A stretch of 64,000 bases of DNA, from assembly GCA_963971425.1 (NCBI GenBank), contig OZ020514.1:46653527-46717526 (forward strand), in the 5' to 3' direction. Shown one piece after another: positions 11,111 through 22,663 of this stretch. The notes beneath the pieces were generated by a model. The model searched no databases, was not told the DNA's origin, and worked only from the letters and a program-made list of their open reading frames with translations. A program made the translations under genes and the position numbers. Origin of the DNA: Bryoerythrophyllum caledonicum. Its lineage: Eukaryota > Streptophyta > Bryopsida > Pottiales > Pottiaceae. Within the stretch, counting starts at the first letter, position 1, and every line of letters begins with the position of its first letter.

Positions 11111-11928
11111 CGACACAAGGCGACAGTGATCGAGTTTATTCGCGAGGAGGCGGAGGTTGCTGTCGCGATGGAGCGAGTGCAGGCAATGTCCTTCCTACTG
11201 GGCAGAGCTCACTCGCTTGTGCTTACGCTTCCAGCTGAGCCCGTTGTGGGACCCAACGAGGTGGAGCCGCCAATTGTGAAGGTCAATCAATATTTCCTTG
11301 TCCTACGTGTAAACGCTGTGTTGATCGCACACTATATAGGCAAGGACGGAAAGTGGCATACCAAATTCAGGCCGAAGTTGGCTGAGTTTATCAAATTCTA
11401 CGTGGATAACTTTACAATTGTGCTTTGGAGTAGGGAAAGTCAGCCTAAGCACGCTGCCTAATTGGTAGCCCTCTGAGGCCAATACCTGGTTCTTATAGTA
11501 GTCAAACACGTATATGATAATTTCTACTGTGATGTAGCTAAGAAACTGGTAGGAATTTGGAACGTATTCCTCATAAGACTGTCTATATTGTTTTTGAACC
11601 GAAAGGCAATGTTTGGATCTGGCGCGAATAGTCAAAACACCCTTCTGCTTGACAACTCTCCTTACATGAATGTCAGGAATAGTCCTCTGAATGTAATCCA
11701 TCCGATGACATTCACCCTAGAGTCAATGGAAACGGAGAAGAACGCCGTTCTTTCCGGGGTCGTTAACTACCTTTCTGCTTTGTTAGAGTCAAACTTGCAT
11801 GTACCCGAATATATTCGAAGGAATCTCGGCTCTAGATGTCCTTGACTTTTCCCGGTGACCCACAATGGGAGGATTTTGTTTTGGCGTACCCAAGTTGTAG
11901 ACGTCCCCCTCGTACTATTGCATAGTAA
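11111..11928 (+). pseudogene. FCP1/NIF-phosphatase-like domain 1 (unit A)
   Basis: Follows an acceptor at 11110. After a helical leader (EFIREEAEVAVAMERVQ) comes an FCP1-homology-like domain: YFLVLRVNAVLI, FRPKLAEFIKFYVDNFTIVLW, an HVYDNFYCDV stretch and LLLDNSPYMNVRNSP. FCP1/SCP/NIF enzymes dephosphorylate proteins such as the RNA polymerase II tail through a DxDxT box. Here that box reads VLRVNAVL, with the nucleophilic Asp gone, so catalysis is unlikely even before decay. A stop near 11459, a stop at 11843 and a one-base loss near 11850 break it; tandem TAG TAA (11923-11928) marks the ancestral end. Unit B has the homologue at 19560-20334. Confidence 0.65.
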
Positions 11929-12098
11929 TTCGGCGTCGGCGGGCAGCCAACGCCGAAATCGCCCAATTTTGCCAGGCTTTGACATTCACGTCTGTAACAC
12001 TATTTTTCCTCGAAATAAAATTTCTCACAATAATCACAGTCTCCCTTGCACATGGCTCATCACTTATTGTATGCATTTGAATCAACTTTTCCATTCAG

Positions 12099-13234
12099 GT
12101 GGATTGTCCTGTCGAGGAGATTGAGGAGCTTGTTCCGATTTCAAAAAACCCGGTTATCATTATACTCGTTGACAGCTCACCGGAGAGACCGAGTCGTCCC
12201 CGATTGATGGCTCGTAGTCAACGGCTTCCCTCCACAACATTCGTCCTTCCCACTACTTTTGTATGGAAGCTGACGATCGAGACTTTGCACCATCACCGCT
12301 GGAGGAGGTGGGGCCCGAAGGTGTCCACCGTGTTTCTGTCGAATCCGTTGCGGACCACGGTATCAACCGAGAAGGCGACATGCAAGCCTTCGCCTCTGAC
12401 AGAGCTTGGCGTGGGGCGGTCGGAGTAGTTGGCGGGCCGCTGACAGCTACCCCATACCCGGCTATTTGCGTAAGCTCCGAAGTTGTTCCAAGGAACATTG
12501 AAGTGGGTCCTTCAAGATTCTACCTCGTCCTAGAAGTTAGAGGGCTTCTAATGGATGAACGATTTGATTATCGGGGAAAAGATAAGAAGCCCCATTATTA
12601 TCAAAAACCTAGGCCGGGTCTTCTTGAGTTCCTGACAGTCTACTAGTCCAACTTCGGATTGGCATCCTGGTCCACCGAGAAATATCAACCCATGAACAGA
12701 CACATGGGTTACTTGCGCGAGGTGTACCTTGAACTACGTAAGGACTTCGGAGAGATGACCAACGGGTTTTGTGATATATCTGCCTGGACGAATCCCAAAA
12801 CAATGAAGTGCGACATGCTGCTGAAGCGACTTCCTTGTCTTTTTCGAGATAAACGCTATCTTATTGGGCCAGACACAAATGAACGGAACACGCTTCTAAT
12901 CGATCATTATTCCCTCCGTAATATCCTAAATGATCCTTTTAATGGAGTGCATCCTTCAATATTCACATACTCTCCCCCAGAACACACACTGCCTGGAGGA
13001 CAAACGTATCTTCAGAGTATGCTGATTTCCTGGCTTCAGGAACTATTGGAGTCCAGATTCAGCGTCCACGACTACTACAGATTGAACTCCGATTTGAGTC
13101 AGCGTCGTATTTTCTCGGGAACAGCGGTCCACAACAAATACCGGGAAGTCCTCTCTTCTTACCAAGAGGGCTTCGACAAGCCAGGTTGTCTAGATGAGGT
13201 AATGGCCAAGTTGACAAACACTCCCCCACCTTAG
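12099..13234 (+). pseudogene. FCP1/NIF-phosphatase-like domain 2 (unit A)
   Basis: Begins after a good acceptor (TTCCATTCAG, 12098). The domain core runs from 12263 in one frame: FYLVLEVRGLLM in place of the LVLDxDGTL box, RPGLLEFL, an ASWS strand and NTLLIDHYSLRNILNDPFN. A single TAG at 12644, where unit B has CAG (Gln), is a C-to-T change. The C-terminal extension (SWLQELLESRFSVHDYYRLN) corresponds to the ALLESNLHVPEYIRRN part of domain 1, so the domains are ancient duplicates. The nucleophile Asp is replaced by Glu. The unit B counterpart (18592-19391) is truncated inside this domain. Confidence 0.65.
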
Positions 13235-13537
13235 AGAGCCATATTTTCACGAAGGGCCTCCCGAAAAGGCACCCACTTTAATTCACTGGACTCTCGCCCA
13301 TAGTAATACATTGATAAATGTTATAAACAAATTCATGTAATTACTTTTATATATTCATCTCAAATTTTGCTAAACTACTTTTCTCTGTTTTATATTCCTT
13401 GCATATTTCATTTGAGTGGTTTGTTTCTTATCCATCTACTTATTGTACTTTCCTCCGACGACGGCCCGCCGACGTGTTTTACTTCTCACTTCCACCCGTA
13501 GTTTGCATCATGACAATGTTTCTTTAACATTTTCCAG

Positions 13538-14179
13538 GGAACATCCTTCCATTTCAGATGCTTGCACGCTCCTCCATCATCGATTCAAAAATGTATTGTA
13601 CTATGCGTCAATGGTCTTCTTTGCTATGTGGACCCTTGCAAGCCGATATCTTCTGATTTTCCTCATGGGAATGTTGTCTGGAGGCCGGGCCTAAAGAAAC
13701 TATTCGAAATGTTGCTTCTCCGCTTCAATATCGGGCTCTGGTCAACGATGCCTCTAAACAAGTTAAAGCCGCTCTTGTTGCACATTCTTCCGGAAGGAGT
13801 CTTTCAATGTTTGTCGTTTGTTTATAGCATTAGTGACTTAGCTAATAGTTCCAAGTTTCCTTGGAGCTACAAAACATCGTCGACGCTCTACAAGAAGAAG
13901 CAATCTAGACATGTTTGCAAGCCCCACCAAGTATTGTTTGTCGACGTTGACCTTAAGCCGCTCCGACATACCCTCGACTGGATGTGCTATATCCCTTGGC
14001 CGTTCCGTGGTCATTTGACCTCTCCAACCGAAGACGGAGTAATCCTGAATGTGGCAACCGACATCATTCCGCTCATCTTCCCCCCCCATAGATTTTCATC
14101 CGTCCCTGAATATATGACGCAGGTTGAACGCCCGGGGCAAGCGCATTCGGCGGTTATGCATGTGCGCAAGTATGGGTGA
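13538..14179 (+). pseudogene. FCP1/NIF-phosphatase-like domain 3 (unit A)
   Basis: Starts after TTTTCCAG (acceptor at 13537), behind an intron carrying the palindrome at 13457-13473. Core motifs: IVLCVNGLLCYV (DxNG-like box with Cys for Asp), VWRPGLKKLFEMLLLRFNIGLWS and VLFVDVDLKPLRH. The open frame from 13562 to the TGA at 14179 has no internal stop, the best preserved of the three. It is not present in unit B, which ends before it. Partner or substrate unknown. Confidence 0.6.
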
Positions 14180-15202
14180 GCCGTCGTCAGATGGTCAAAA
14201 GTTGAATGATAGGTCTTTCTCTATCGGTGGCCCGCCGACTGTCCTTCGTCGAGCATATTACCTTCGAATCCTCTGATGTCATACTGACAATCCCTAGCGC
14301 TTTCTATATCACATGTTTTTTTATTCACAGTGTTCTAGAACTTATCTCGCTAGATAGACTAAGAGGTTTTTATTAGTAGAATTAGTGATTTGTAAAAGAC
14401 GTTGTTTTCTCTACTAGGTCTATTTTGTTAGTCAGTAGGCAGCCGACATTGTACTTATCCTCCTAATAATTCATGTGTTCATGTTCTCTGGCTGCATCTT
14501 CGTTGTCTTGCCACTGCCGTTCAATGTTTTCGACTCCATACTCAGAACCCATGTTCGACAATTCCACCCACATATCTTTTATCTTCCGCAATTTTTTTTT
14601 GTTTATATTTCCTTGGATTTAATTATTACAGTAGAAAAGGTTTAAGCAAATTGATGCAATTTGTTGTTCTTGTCTTTGATGGGCTGTCAGCCGACAATCA
14701 TGTACTGTGATTTTTCAAATAATATTGACGTCATTGTATAAACTTTCTAAACCGGTATGTATGATCTGGAATTTGATAACCACACCCGCAACCATTGGGC
14801 GCCACAGGAATCTACGACTGTGGTAGATTTTTTGAACTACATCAACGCTCTGGTAACATTTTTTCCCGAAACCCTCTCTAGAATGGGTGAAGCCCATTTT
14901 CATGAGTCAGCTGTCCGCCGATGAAATGGTCTCGCCATTCTTATTTCTGGAATTTTTTTTTCCACATTTAGTAAAAAAAAATTGTTGAGTGGCTATCGGG
15001 TTTGTCCCTTTTCACTTGATGTCCGCTCCGATGATGCCCTTGGGATTGACTCTTCATTGATCGATATTGACATTGAAGCATCAGACGACATCAACCGTTC
15101 CGATAGGGTATACGAGGACAATAATAATCATGGTACCTGTAGTTATTTGGAGGGATCCAAATAGGAGACTGAAATGGCCGCTAGAAGTGACAATGATATC
15201 TC
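14180..15202 (+). other. Non-coding stretch with four palindromes
   Basis: No supported gene. Palindromes start at 14223, 14431, 14679 and 14906, the densest cluster in the window (spacing about 210-250 bases). A short open stretch (14982-15164) rich in Asp could be a 5' exon of the following gene but has no independent support. Confidence 0.45.
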
Positions 15203-17804
15203 ATCGACGGGCCGCCGACAACATAATTATCACTCTTTTGAGAATCCATCCGCTACCCTCGACGGTTTATGTGATGCGAATTCGTTCCCAGACCGACCAC
15301 AATGGCGGAACAAGTACTGCCACCTCCTAGATGACAACTTCGCTTCTATTGGACGTGCCATGATTCAAGTGTGCTTGCCACATGAGGCATGCAATTCAAA
15401 AAATTTATGAGACATTGATGTTGGGGTCCTCTTTGTCTCAGAGGACGAGGATCTTTATATAACAACAATGCGCTGGCCATTAACTCACACGTGCCTTGAA
15501 GGTGGTCCACTTCTTTCTGAGTGCCTTACATTCTGCTCAACGCATAGTCCAGCTGCATGTGAGTATGACGGGCTTGATGGTGTGCCTAAGGATCCTTATA
15601 GGGGCGTTCGTCCGAAGCCTTTGCCAAAGGACGATGTGTTGGTCTCCAAGTTCCGGCGCCTTCAAAGCCCGGATAAGTGCCGCCTCGTTAGCGCGAGAAG
15701 GTGTTGTAAGAAACGATGCTGCTAGTTATTTCGTTGGGAAGACTGCCGCAAGATTCGAAGGAAGTACTATGCGTCAAGCTTTGAACAACGACGCGAAATG
15801 GCCTATGCTGTTACGGACCAGCTTCATCAAATTCCTGGATTCCGAAAATTATACATCACCCTTATTGGTGTCGATGTTTGTGAAGTTGCTTGGTATACCA
15901 TTCACGGCGTCTCAAAGTCCGCATACTACAACTACAAATATGATTCAAAGATCGGTCACGTTCATGGCAGCCACGGTAACGCAAGCACTATGCGGCCTAG
16001 GCCTCCCACCGTTCAGGCTCGTGGTACCATATCCAACATTATCAACGACAGTGCGGACTAGATGCCAAATGAGTTCCGTGTCATCGGAAACAAGAGGGTT
16101 GCCGCATTGAAGGTTCTTCCCGCGGCCATGAATTGGAATCACATACGTGACATGGCCAACTTAGTAAGTATTGTCATTACTTTCCCCTATCTTTGTATTT
16201 AGCATGGTTTGTCATCTTTGTCCAGATGTATGTCATCGATTGTAGAATCTAAAGGAGATCCGTTCCCGAATACTCCTCCCGGTAGATCGCAAGTCCCGCT
16301 TCCTCGGAAGTTGTTTCTTCAGCTTGATAACTCCGCCAAGGATAACAAGAATCGGTTCCTCATGGCGTTTTGTTCGCTTCTTACAGCTAGAAAAATCTTC
16401 AAAGAGGTCATTGTGGGATTCTTGATTGTTGGCCACACACATGAGGACATTGACGCACACTTTAGTTACCTATCAAAACTCATCAAACAGAAGAATACTT
16501 ATTGTTTGGCTGACCTCATAAAAGCCTTCATGGACTCGTAGAAGACTGTCGTGTTCATTCTGGAACTTGTCCAAAAGGTTGCGGACTTTTAAGAGTTATA
16601 TTGCTGGATATCATCATGACGGGAGTAACAAGATTGTCGGACAGAGAGAGATGCACCTATTCAAGTTTTACGTGGAGGAGGAAGGAGATGACGCTCGATG
16701 GCCGGTCATGAGATACAAGAAGTGTGCGACTGATTCATCCTGGATTCCTCCAGGTGAGCCAGTCAAGGTGGAAACACTCCTATTCCTATCTCTCTTTGGC
16801 TTTCTCCACCCTCGTCGTCTTCCATCTCGGTCGGTGGCCCGCCGATGGACCTAAACGTTTTTGTTAAGAGTTCGTGTTCTCATTCAATTTGTGCCACTAA
16901 CTCTTATTGGAATCCTATAGGTAAGCCTGTCAAGATGTGGACCACGGATGAGCACGGAAATCCACGCCTACCTGTTGGAGATCCAAAGCCAGTCCCATTT
17001 AAGTCCCTCTGGAGAGACGTCCGAGTTAACCAGAACAAGAGAAACCTAGAGAAGGAGGTTGCTCAGCCCACTGCAGGCAGTGAGAAGCAATCCTTCATCA
17101 AGAACGGAATTGCCAAATATATTCAGTTCTGGAAGACCGGCATGTCCTGGGACAAGCGTTATGCAGCAGATATGGCCCCCTACATTTTGTATTGGGAGCA
17201 TATCCATCAACTTATTTCAAGTCCCCTACCCCCAAATTGGGAGTCTTTTCAAGAAGGATTTTGGCCAACTTCAAACTGGATTCGCGATCATGCTCGCGGA
17301 TCTACGTTGCCCGATGACGTCATTGGAATTCCGGACATTACCTCTGAGGATGACCGCGACGCATATCCTTTCTCTGGCCCTAAATTGAGCCGTCCAAAGC
17401 AATCGTTCAATCCATTTCGAGACGTTTTACTCGGTGATTTCGTTCTCTGCCGTCCTAGCAATGGTCATTACCTTCCCGTGTAGATGGGCCGAGTTCTTGA
17501 ATGCGTTAATCTGACACCCGGAGATTGCTACGGGAATTTCAAAGTCGAATGGTGGATGCCCATGTCAGGGAAGAACGAATCAAAGAAGATTGTCGCGAGG
17601 GAATGCTGGACCAGGAGATGGCAAAGGGAACCTTGTCTTTCAGAGGTACAAAACTGCAAAATTGTTCTTTACTCGCACCGCTATCTGTCGCACACTAAGA
17701 AAGGCCCTCCTAGTTCTCACCGTATTTCGCCTGAGGCAGCAAGCGCTGCAATTGCAACTTTGGAGGCTAGTAGCATCTCAATCAATTGTGGAGATGAGGA
17801 TTGA
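15203..17804 (+). pseudogene. DUF7869-like putative transposase (unit A)
   Basis: N-terminal exon about 15230-16162: paired cysteines (RCCKKRCC), a YYASSFEQRREMAY helix, then GVDVCEVAWYTIHGVSKSAYY, a GHVHGSHGN box and MPNEFRVIG, the order known from DUF7869 proteins. After a small intron (about 16163-16224) come LFLQLDNSAKDNKNRFL and FLIVGHTHEDIDAHF, taken as the second and third acidic motifs of an RNase H-like fold; a transposase role is inference. The middle segment with the usual C-x2-C and first acidic motif appears missing. The last exon (16921-17804) ends with a WWMP reader-like module. Lesions: TAG near 15723, 16059, 16539 and 17481, and an extra T near 16594. The last two also occur in unit C. 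Confidence 0.6.
16754..16920 (+). other. 167-nt intron bounded by a direct repeat across both splice sites
   Basis: The donor lies in CTCCAG|GTGAGCC and the acceptor in CCTATAG|GTAAGCC. The roughly 30-40 bases around the donor are repeated, with mismatches, around the acceptor, so the end of the upstream exon reappears at the intron end and the start of the downstream exon reappears at the intron start. The palindrome (16830-16846) sits mid-intron. The unit C intron (30261-30427) is also 167 nt and shows the same duplication. Confidence 0.6.
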
Positions 17805-18568
17805 TTCTTATTTCAGTGGGCTGCTAGCCGATGGATTGCTGCTTAATTTTTATCATAGGACTCATAGGACTCAATTGTTGTTAGATCGCACTGTAGGTAC
17901 TATTCTTGGTTATTAGATGGCGAGGTCTCTTTCTGGATAGAAGAGAGCGTTCTTGTCGGCTCCCCGCCGACTGCGGCTATACACTTGACACAACATATGC
18001 AAACATTTTGACTATTTCTCATATATGCAATCGTTTTTATTTGTCAAAGTGTTTCAAGCCGTTGGCTTCATTGTTTTGTATGAAGCTCATTTCTAATGTT
18101 TTCCAGCCTCCTTGTGCTTACAAACCACCCTCCCCTATCTAATGCATGTCTTCACTAGTCGCAGGATTTGAGCCTTTTATTCAAGATATTTTTACGCTCA
18201 TGATCGCGGACTTTGTGCATGATGCCATCCTCCATCACGGTTTGTTTCACTTTATCCTTGATCACTACGTCTCGGTTGCCCGCCGACACTTGCATTTAAA
18301 TTCCTTCTACTATATCTCTGCGATACAAAGCACTATTCCTGTTATTATGGAAGAGGAAGAGTCAAGGTCGTCAATGCACCCTCATGGTCGGCCACCCCCG
18401 AGAAGAGAAGTCACTCGACATTTTAACAATCCTTTGTAGATTCTATGTATCCTTCACCTATACAAATTGTATATTTCAGGACAATCTAGTAGGTGTTTAG
18501 GGTCGTCACAAGTATCTAATTTGGTCCACAATTGATCGTTTTGTCCACATCAAGTTAAATATCCGTTA
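17805..18568 (+). other. 3' non-coding tail of unit A
   Basis: No gene. Palindromes at 17816 (weak), 17955 and 18271. The same tail occurs at about 31326-32035 in unit C; both copies stop matching right after ATATCCGTTA, which I take as the 3' boundary. Short open stretches here are not conserved in frame between A and C. Confidence 0.55.
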
Positions 18569-18591
18569 GGGGGTAATGATCGATCAGAAGT

Positions 18592-19391
18592 GTGTTCCAT
18601 TCATTAGCGTTTGGCCCATTAAGATAGCGTCTATCTCAAAAAAGGCGAGCAAGTCGCTTTAGCAACATGTTGCAATTCATTATTTTGGGATTTACCCATG
18701 AAGAGATATCACAAAACCCGTTGGCCATCTCTCGGATGTCCATACGTAGGGCAGGGTACACCTCGCGCAAGTAACCCATGTGTCTACTCATGGGCTTGTG
18801 TTTCTCGCTGGACCAGAATGCCAATCCAAAGTTGAACTGGCAGAATGTCAAGAACTCAAGAAGACCCAGCCTAGGTTATTGATAATAATAGGGCTTCTTA
18901 TCTTTTCCCCGATAACCATATCGTTTAGCCATTAGAAGCCCTCTAACTTCTAGGACAAGGTAGTATCTTGAAGGACCCACCTGAATGTTCCTTGGAACAA
19001 CTTCGGAGCTCACGCTGGCAGCCGAGTATGGGATAGATGTAGCGGTCAGCGGTCCGCCAACTACTCCGACTGCCCCAAGCCAAGCTTCGTCAGAGGCGAA
19101 CGCTTGATTGTCCCCTTCTCGATTGATACCGTGGTCTGCGACGGATTCGGCAAGAACACGGTGCACACATTTGGGCCCCACCTCCTCCAGTGGTGATGGT
19201 GCAAAGTCTCAATCGTCATCTTCCATACCAAAGTGGTGGGTAGGATAAATTTCAGGGACGGAAGCTGTTGACTGCGAGTCGTTGATTCGGTGACAACTTG
19301 GTCTCTCGAGTGAACTGTCATCCAGTAATATAATGATTGGGATCTCAGCAATCGGAACCAACTCCTTCATCTCCCCGTCAAGATAGTCCAC
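18592..19391 (-). pseudogene. FCP1/NIF-like domain 2 (unit B), 3'-truncated
   Basis: Homologue of the unit A domain at 12099-13234. It shows RYYLVLEVRGLLMAKR, FGLAFWSSEKHKPMSRHMGYL and YPALRMDIREMANGFCDIS. The leader is shared with A (DYLDGEMKELVPIAEIPIIILLDDSS). Frameshifts separate the pieces (19181 and 18851). It is cut at 18569, just after the NTLLIDHY-equivalent stretch. The box where a phosphatase would have DxDxT reads VLEVRG, as in A. Confidence 0.6.
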
Positions 19392-19559
19392 TTGAAGGGA
19401 AAAGTGGATTCAAATGCATACAATAAGTGATGAGCCATATGCAAGGGAGATGGTGATTACTATGAGGGATTTTATTCCGTAGAAAAATGGTTTTACAGAC
19501 ATGAATGTCAAAGCCTGGCAAAATTGGGCGATTTTGGCGTCGGCTGCCCGCACACGCAG

Positions 19560-20334
19560 AACTACTATGCAATTGTACGAGGAGAACGCCTATAGCTCGG
19601 GTACGCCAGAACAAAGTCCTCCCACTATGGGTCATCCGGGGAGAGTCGAGGGCATCGAGAGCTAGGATTCCTACGATTAAATTTGGGTAGAGGCAAGCCT
19701 GACTCTAACAAAGCATAAAGGTACTTAACAACCCCGAGAAGAGCGGCGTTCTTGTCCGACTCCATTAATTCTAGGGTTAATGTCATTGGATGCATTGCAT
19801 TCAGAGGACTATTTCTGACATTCCTGTAAGGAGGGTTGTCAAGCAAATGGATGTTCTGACTATTCGTGCCAGATCCAGCATTGCCTTTCGGTTCAAAAAC
19901 AATGCAGATAGTCTCATGAGGTACACCTTCCGATTTCCTACCAGTTTCTTAGCTACATCGCAGTAGAAATTATCATATACGTGTTTGACTACTATAAGAA
20001 CCGGGCAGTGGCCTCCGAGGGCTACCAATTGAGCAGCGAGCTTAGGCTGACTTTCGCTACTCCAAAGCACAATTGTGAAGTTATCCACGTAGAAGTTGAT
20101 AAATTCTGCCAACTTTGGCCTGGATTTGGTATGCCACTTTCCATCCTTGCCTATTTTTTGTGCGAACAAGAAATTGTTTACACCTAGGACAAGGAAGTAG
20201 TGATTGACCTTCAAAGTTGGGACCTCAGGATGCTTTTGGATGGAATCTCCCACCGCTTGAGACCCAGCGACAATGTGGGGCACCTGGAGGCAAAAGTCGA
20301 TGACATAGATATAATAAGTATCAAACATAAGCAC
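19560..20334 (-). pseudogene. FCP1/NIF-like domain 1 (unit B)
   Basis: Homologue of 11270-11928. It shows HYFLVLGVNNFLFAQKIGKDGKWHTK in short matching blocks, SRPKLAEFINFYVDNFTIVLWSS and VVKHVYDNFYCDVAKKLVG. A frameshift near 19870 moves the LLDNPPYRNVRNSPLN part to another frame (19625-19846). The nucleophile position is Gly. The end has the same tandem-stop arrangement as A, just before a palindrome (19539-19555). Confidence 0.6.
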
Positions 20335-20471
20335 CGGACACTATGATTGTTATGACGACATAAATTTGGAATATGAACCATAGAAAGTTGTTGGAGACAA
20401 TCTTTATTTTTGTAGATTTATACAGGCATGAATTACAACATGGACTTTGCAAGCATTGGCTACCCGCCGAC

Positions 20472-21296
20472 GACAAGTTCTAAGTAGTACTAGGACGTGG
20501 ACGCCTATTGCTTGGGTACGACCATATGTATTGCTCCCATTCAGGGTCACCTGGTAGGAGACGACGGATCCCACGGACGACGGCCTTGGTAGTGGAAGTT
20601 TTGTCTTTTTCTAGCAAGCAAATGCCTGCCTTTCTTATACTTTCGAAAGGCACAATTGATTCATTCACCAAGGAAAGGCAATATGCCACCGCGGTATACA
20701 AGGGTTCAGATATGCCCGACACTTTCATGGCTTCAAGGAACTTTGAGACCTTGAAGAGAACAAAGGACTCGTTCGTAGAGGTCAATAGAATCCATGGTGA
20801 AGGAAAGAGGATGAATGGCATTATATGGACTGTTCTCGACGTTCGTAAAAAGATACACGTCAATCAATAGGGTGTTGCCGCTATTCACTTCAGTTCCTTT
20901 TAGCGCCGAGGGAGTCTAAAAAATTGTAGACAACCTCTTCAGGTAGAGTTTCTGAACCCCAACACCAAACCTCGACACGTCGCAGTACGACTGATCAAAA
21001 ATATAGTGAAGCCTTCTAATGCTGGAACATGCATCTCTAAAGGTTTTCTTTTCATGGGCATACCTATCTGGATTCTCCAAACTCCAGATCACAATACTGT
21101 AGTTCGTAACGCAATAGTTAAGAAACTCAACTATACGTGGCCGGATCTTGTTGCACAACGACCCTACCTTGTCAATATCCAGGGAAACAGACCATTTACT
21201 TGCCGATGACAAGGAAATAGTTATTGAGTGGTTGTCAGCCCACCTGAATGTCGTGCTCAAATGCCAGGCTTTCCTGATCTGCTCCTTCTTCATCAA
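20472..21296 (-). pseudogene. Extra FCP1/NIF-like domain (only in unit B)
   Basis: Pieces at 20916-21296 and 20480-20863. The first contains SLDIDKVGSLCNKIRPRIVEFLNYCVTNYSIVIWS in overlapping blocks, the second FLEAMKVSGISEP and PGDPEWEQYIWSYPSNRRP; between them, in another frame, NTLLIDVYLFTNVENSP is readable. It is the only copy retaining the two Asp of a DxD box (LDID). Frameshifts break it. The ending (YPS, RRP, then stop and palindrome at 20455) equals that of domain 1, showing module duplication. Confidence 0.55.
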
Positions 21297-21583
21297 TTGT
21301 TGGAGTTGAAACTACAGCAGGAGGAATACGTGGCTGAACTGCTGATTGATAGAAATATGGAAGCTATTAGATGTACGGTCGGCGGGCAACCGACAGAGAA
21401 GAGGAACATAAAAATACATTCTGACAATAGATTGCAAAATCAAAAGAACAACCATAGCAAAGGAGCTTTGTGTTCACGTGATAAAGTACATTTATTAGAA
21501 AGGTAGTGTGCTAAAGGGCAAGAAAAATCTCCTAGATCCACTATCTTGTGACTAACCTCCGGATGTATTGCATGTATCATGCC

Positions 21584-22603
21584 TCATAGGAGGAGCAGTA
21601 GGCGAAAGCCCTGTGTTGGGATGATCAGCAGAGTCACGGGACATCGAGAGTTCTTTTGGGGTGAAACTGGCGCTACCCCCCCTCTTTGACTTTCGCAATC
21701 CCTTTTACGGAGGTAGAGGCGATCGCTTCCGAGATGGCATCTCCTTGTTCTTCTTGGTATTGCTCCTTTGTGACGGCACCCCCGAGCCTCCGAGGAAACG
21801 CCACCTTCTTCCAACGGTGCCTTGTTGTTATGCGAATGGCTCTGTTGCTTCCTTTGCGGTGGCTCGGTGCGGGCAAAACTTTGGGGAGTCTAGCCTCCAC
21901 TGATTTTGGAAGCGGCAACGTGAGTACTCCGATTTGGAGGAATTATCCTCACATTTGGTTTCTTCTTCTTGCTCACCACTATTGGCATCGGTGCATGATG
22001 TAGAACATTGCCGGATTTCAAAGCAGTGGACGCGCTTGGCTGTGAAGAACTTGAAGGATTCTCACGCGGTTCAGGCCCACCAGATAGAGCTTGGTTTGGT
22101 GCAGGCGGCGTCGGCCGGCCGCCGTCTCCAGGGTCGATGGAGGTCACAGTTCGAGGAGGGATGAAGGCGCCTTGTGAGCGCACGACGGTTTCATTCGGAG
22201 GCTGTGGGAACAAGGGGACGGTCATCTCGCTTGGTGCAGGGGGACGGTCATCGCGCCGCGGCTCCACCTCTGGTCGCACACCTGTTGGTGCCTTTCCTCC
22301 GTTCTGAGGTCATATTAGGTGTGCTTCATCGAGACGAACACCTAAGTCGGCTACTGTGAGTAGCCTGTCGTTCTGCACGTTGCCGAGGAAAAAGCTATCG
22401 TCCATCGCATTGTCGCACATCTCGGTCCCATTCTCTGAGTCCTGGTCGATTTCAGTCAATGTGACCACCTCCTTGGGTTCCACAGCCGGCTCAGCTGGAA
22501 GTGTTAGCACAAGCGAGTGACCTCTTCCCGGTAGGAAGGATATAGCCTGCACTCGCTCTATCGCGACAACAACCTCTGCCTCCTCACAAACAAATTTGAT
22601 CAC
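21584..22603 (-). pseudogene. Proline-rich linker region of the unit B gene
   Basis: Begins with the helical EEAEVVVAIERVQAISFL segment shared with unit A (11126) and continues in one frame through a low-complexity Pro/Ser/Arg-rich stretch (RPPAPSEMTVPLFPQPP, SKKKKPNVR) to about 21890, with one stop near 22310. Beyond that the frame is lost (21584-21890). Unit A jumps directly from the helical segment to FCP1-like domain 1, so it seems to have lost this part. Likely a disordered linker; no function can be assigned. Confidence 0.45.
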
Positions 22604-22663
22604 TGTCGCTTTGTGTCGCTGTTGGACAAATAGTCTAAGTCAATGATCAGTATGAAAACTATC

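Larger units (their letters stand above)
7857..18568 (+). mobile_element. Unit A: large multi-gene repeat (putative giant DNA transposon), full-length-like copy
   Basis: Defined by comparison with two further copies in the window: unit B (inverted, 18569-29452) and unit C (direct, 29998-32035). The start is the last position shared with B. The end is the last base shared with C (both read ATATCCGTTA and then diverge, at 18568 and 32035). Content in order: ParB/Srx-like gene, associated unknown exons, three FCP1/NIF-like domains, a DUF7869-like putative transposase and a non-coding tail. The introns and spacers carry a recurring 17-nt palindrome. No clear terminal inverted repeat or target duplication was found, so the class of the element is inference; a captured host-gene cluster or a viral relic are alternatives. 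Confidence 0.6.

Noticed and set aside
11879..11960. Rho-independent style terminator at the palindrome after tandem stops
   Set aside because: The hairpin follows stop codons here, but the same palindrome sits inside introns elsewhere and the DNA is eukaryotic.
16585..16605. Programmed +1 frameshift site (TTTTAAG) in the DUF7869-like ORF
   Set aside because: Shared only by two copies that also share a nonsense codon; an inherited mutation is simpler.
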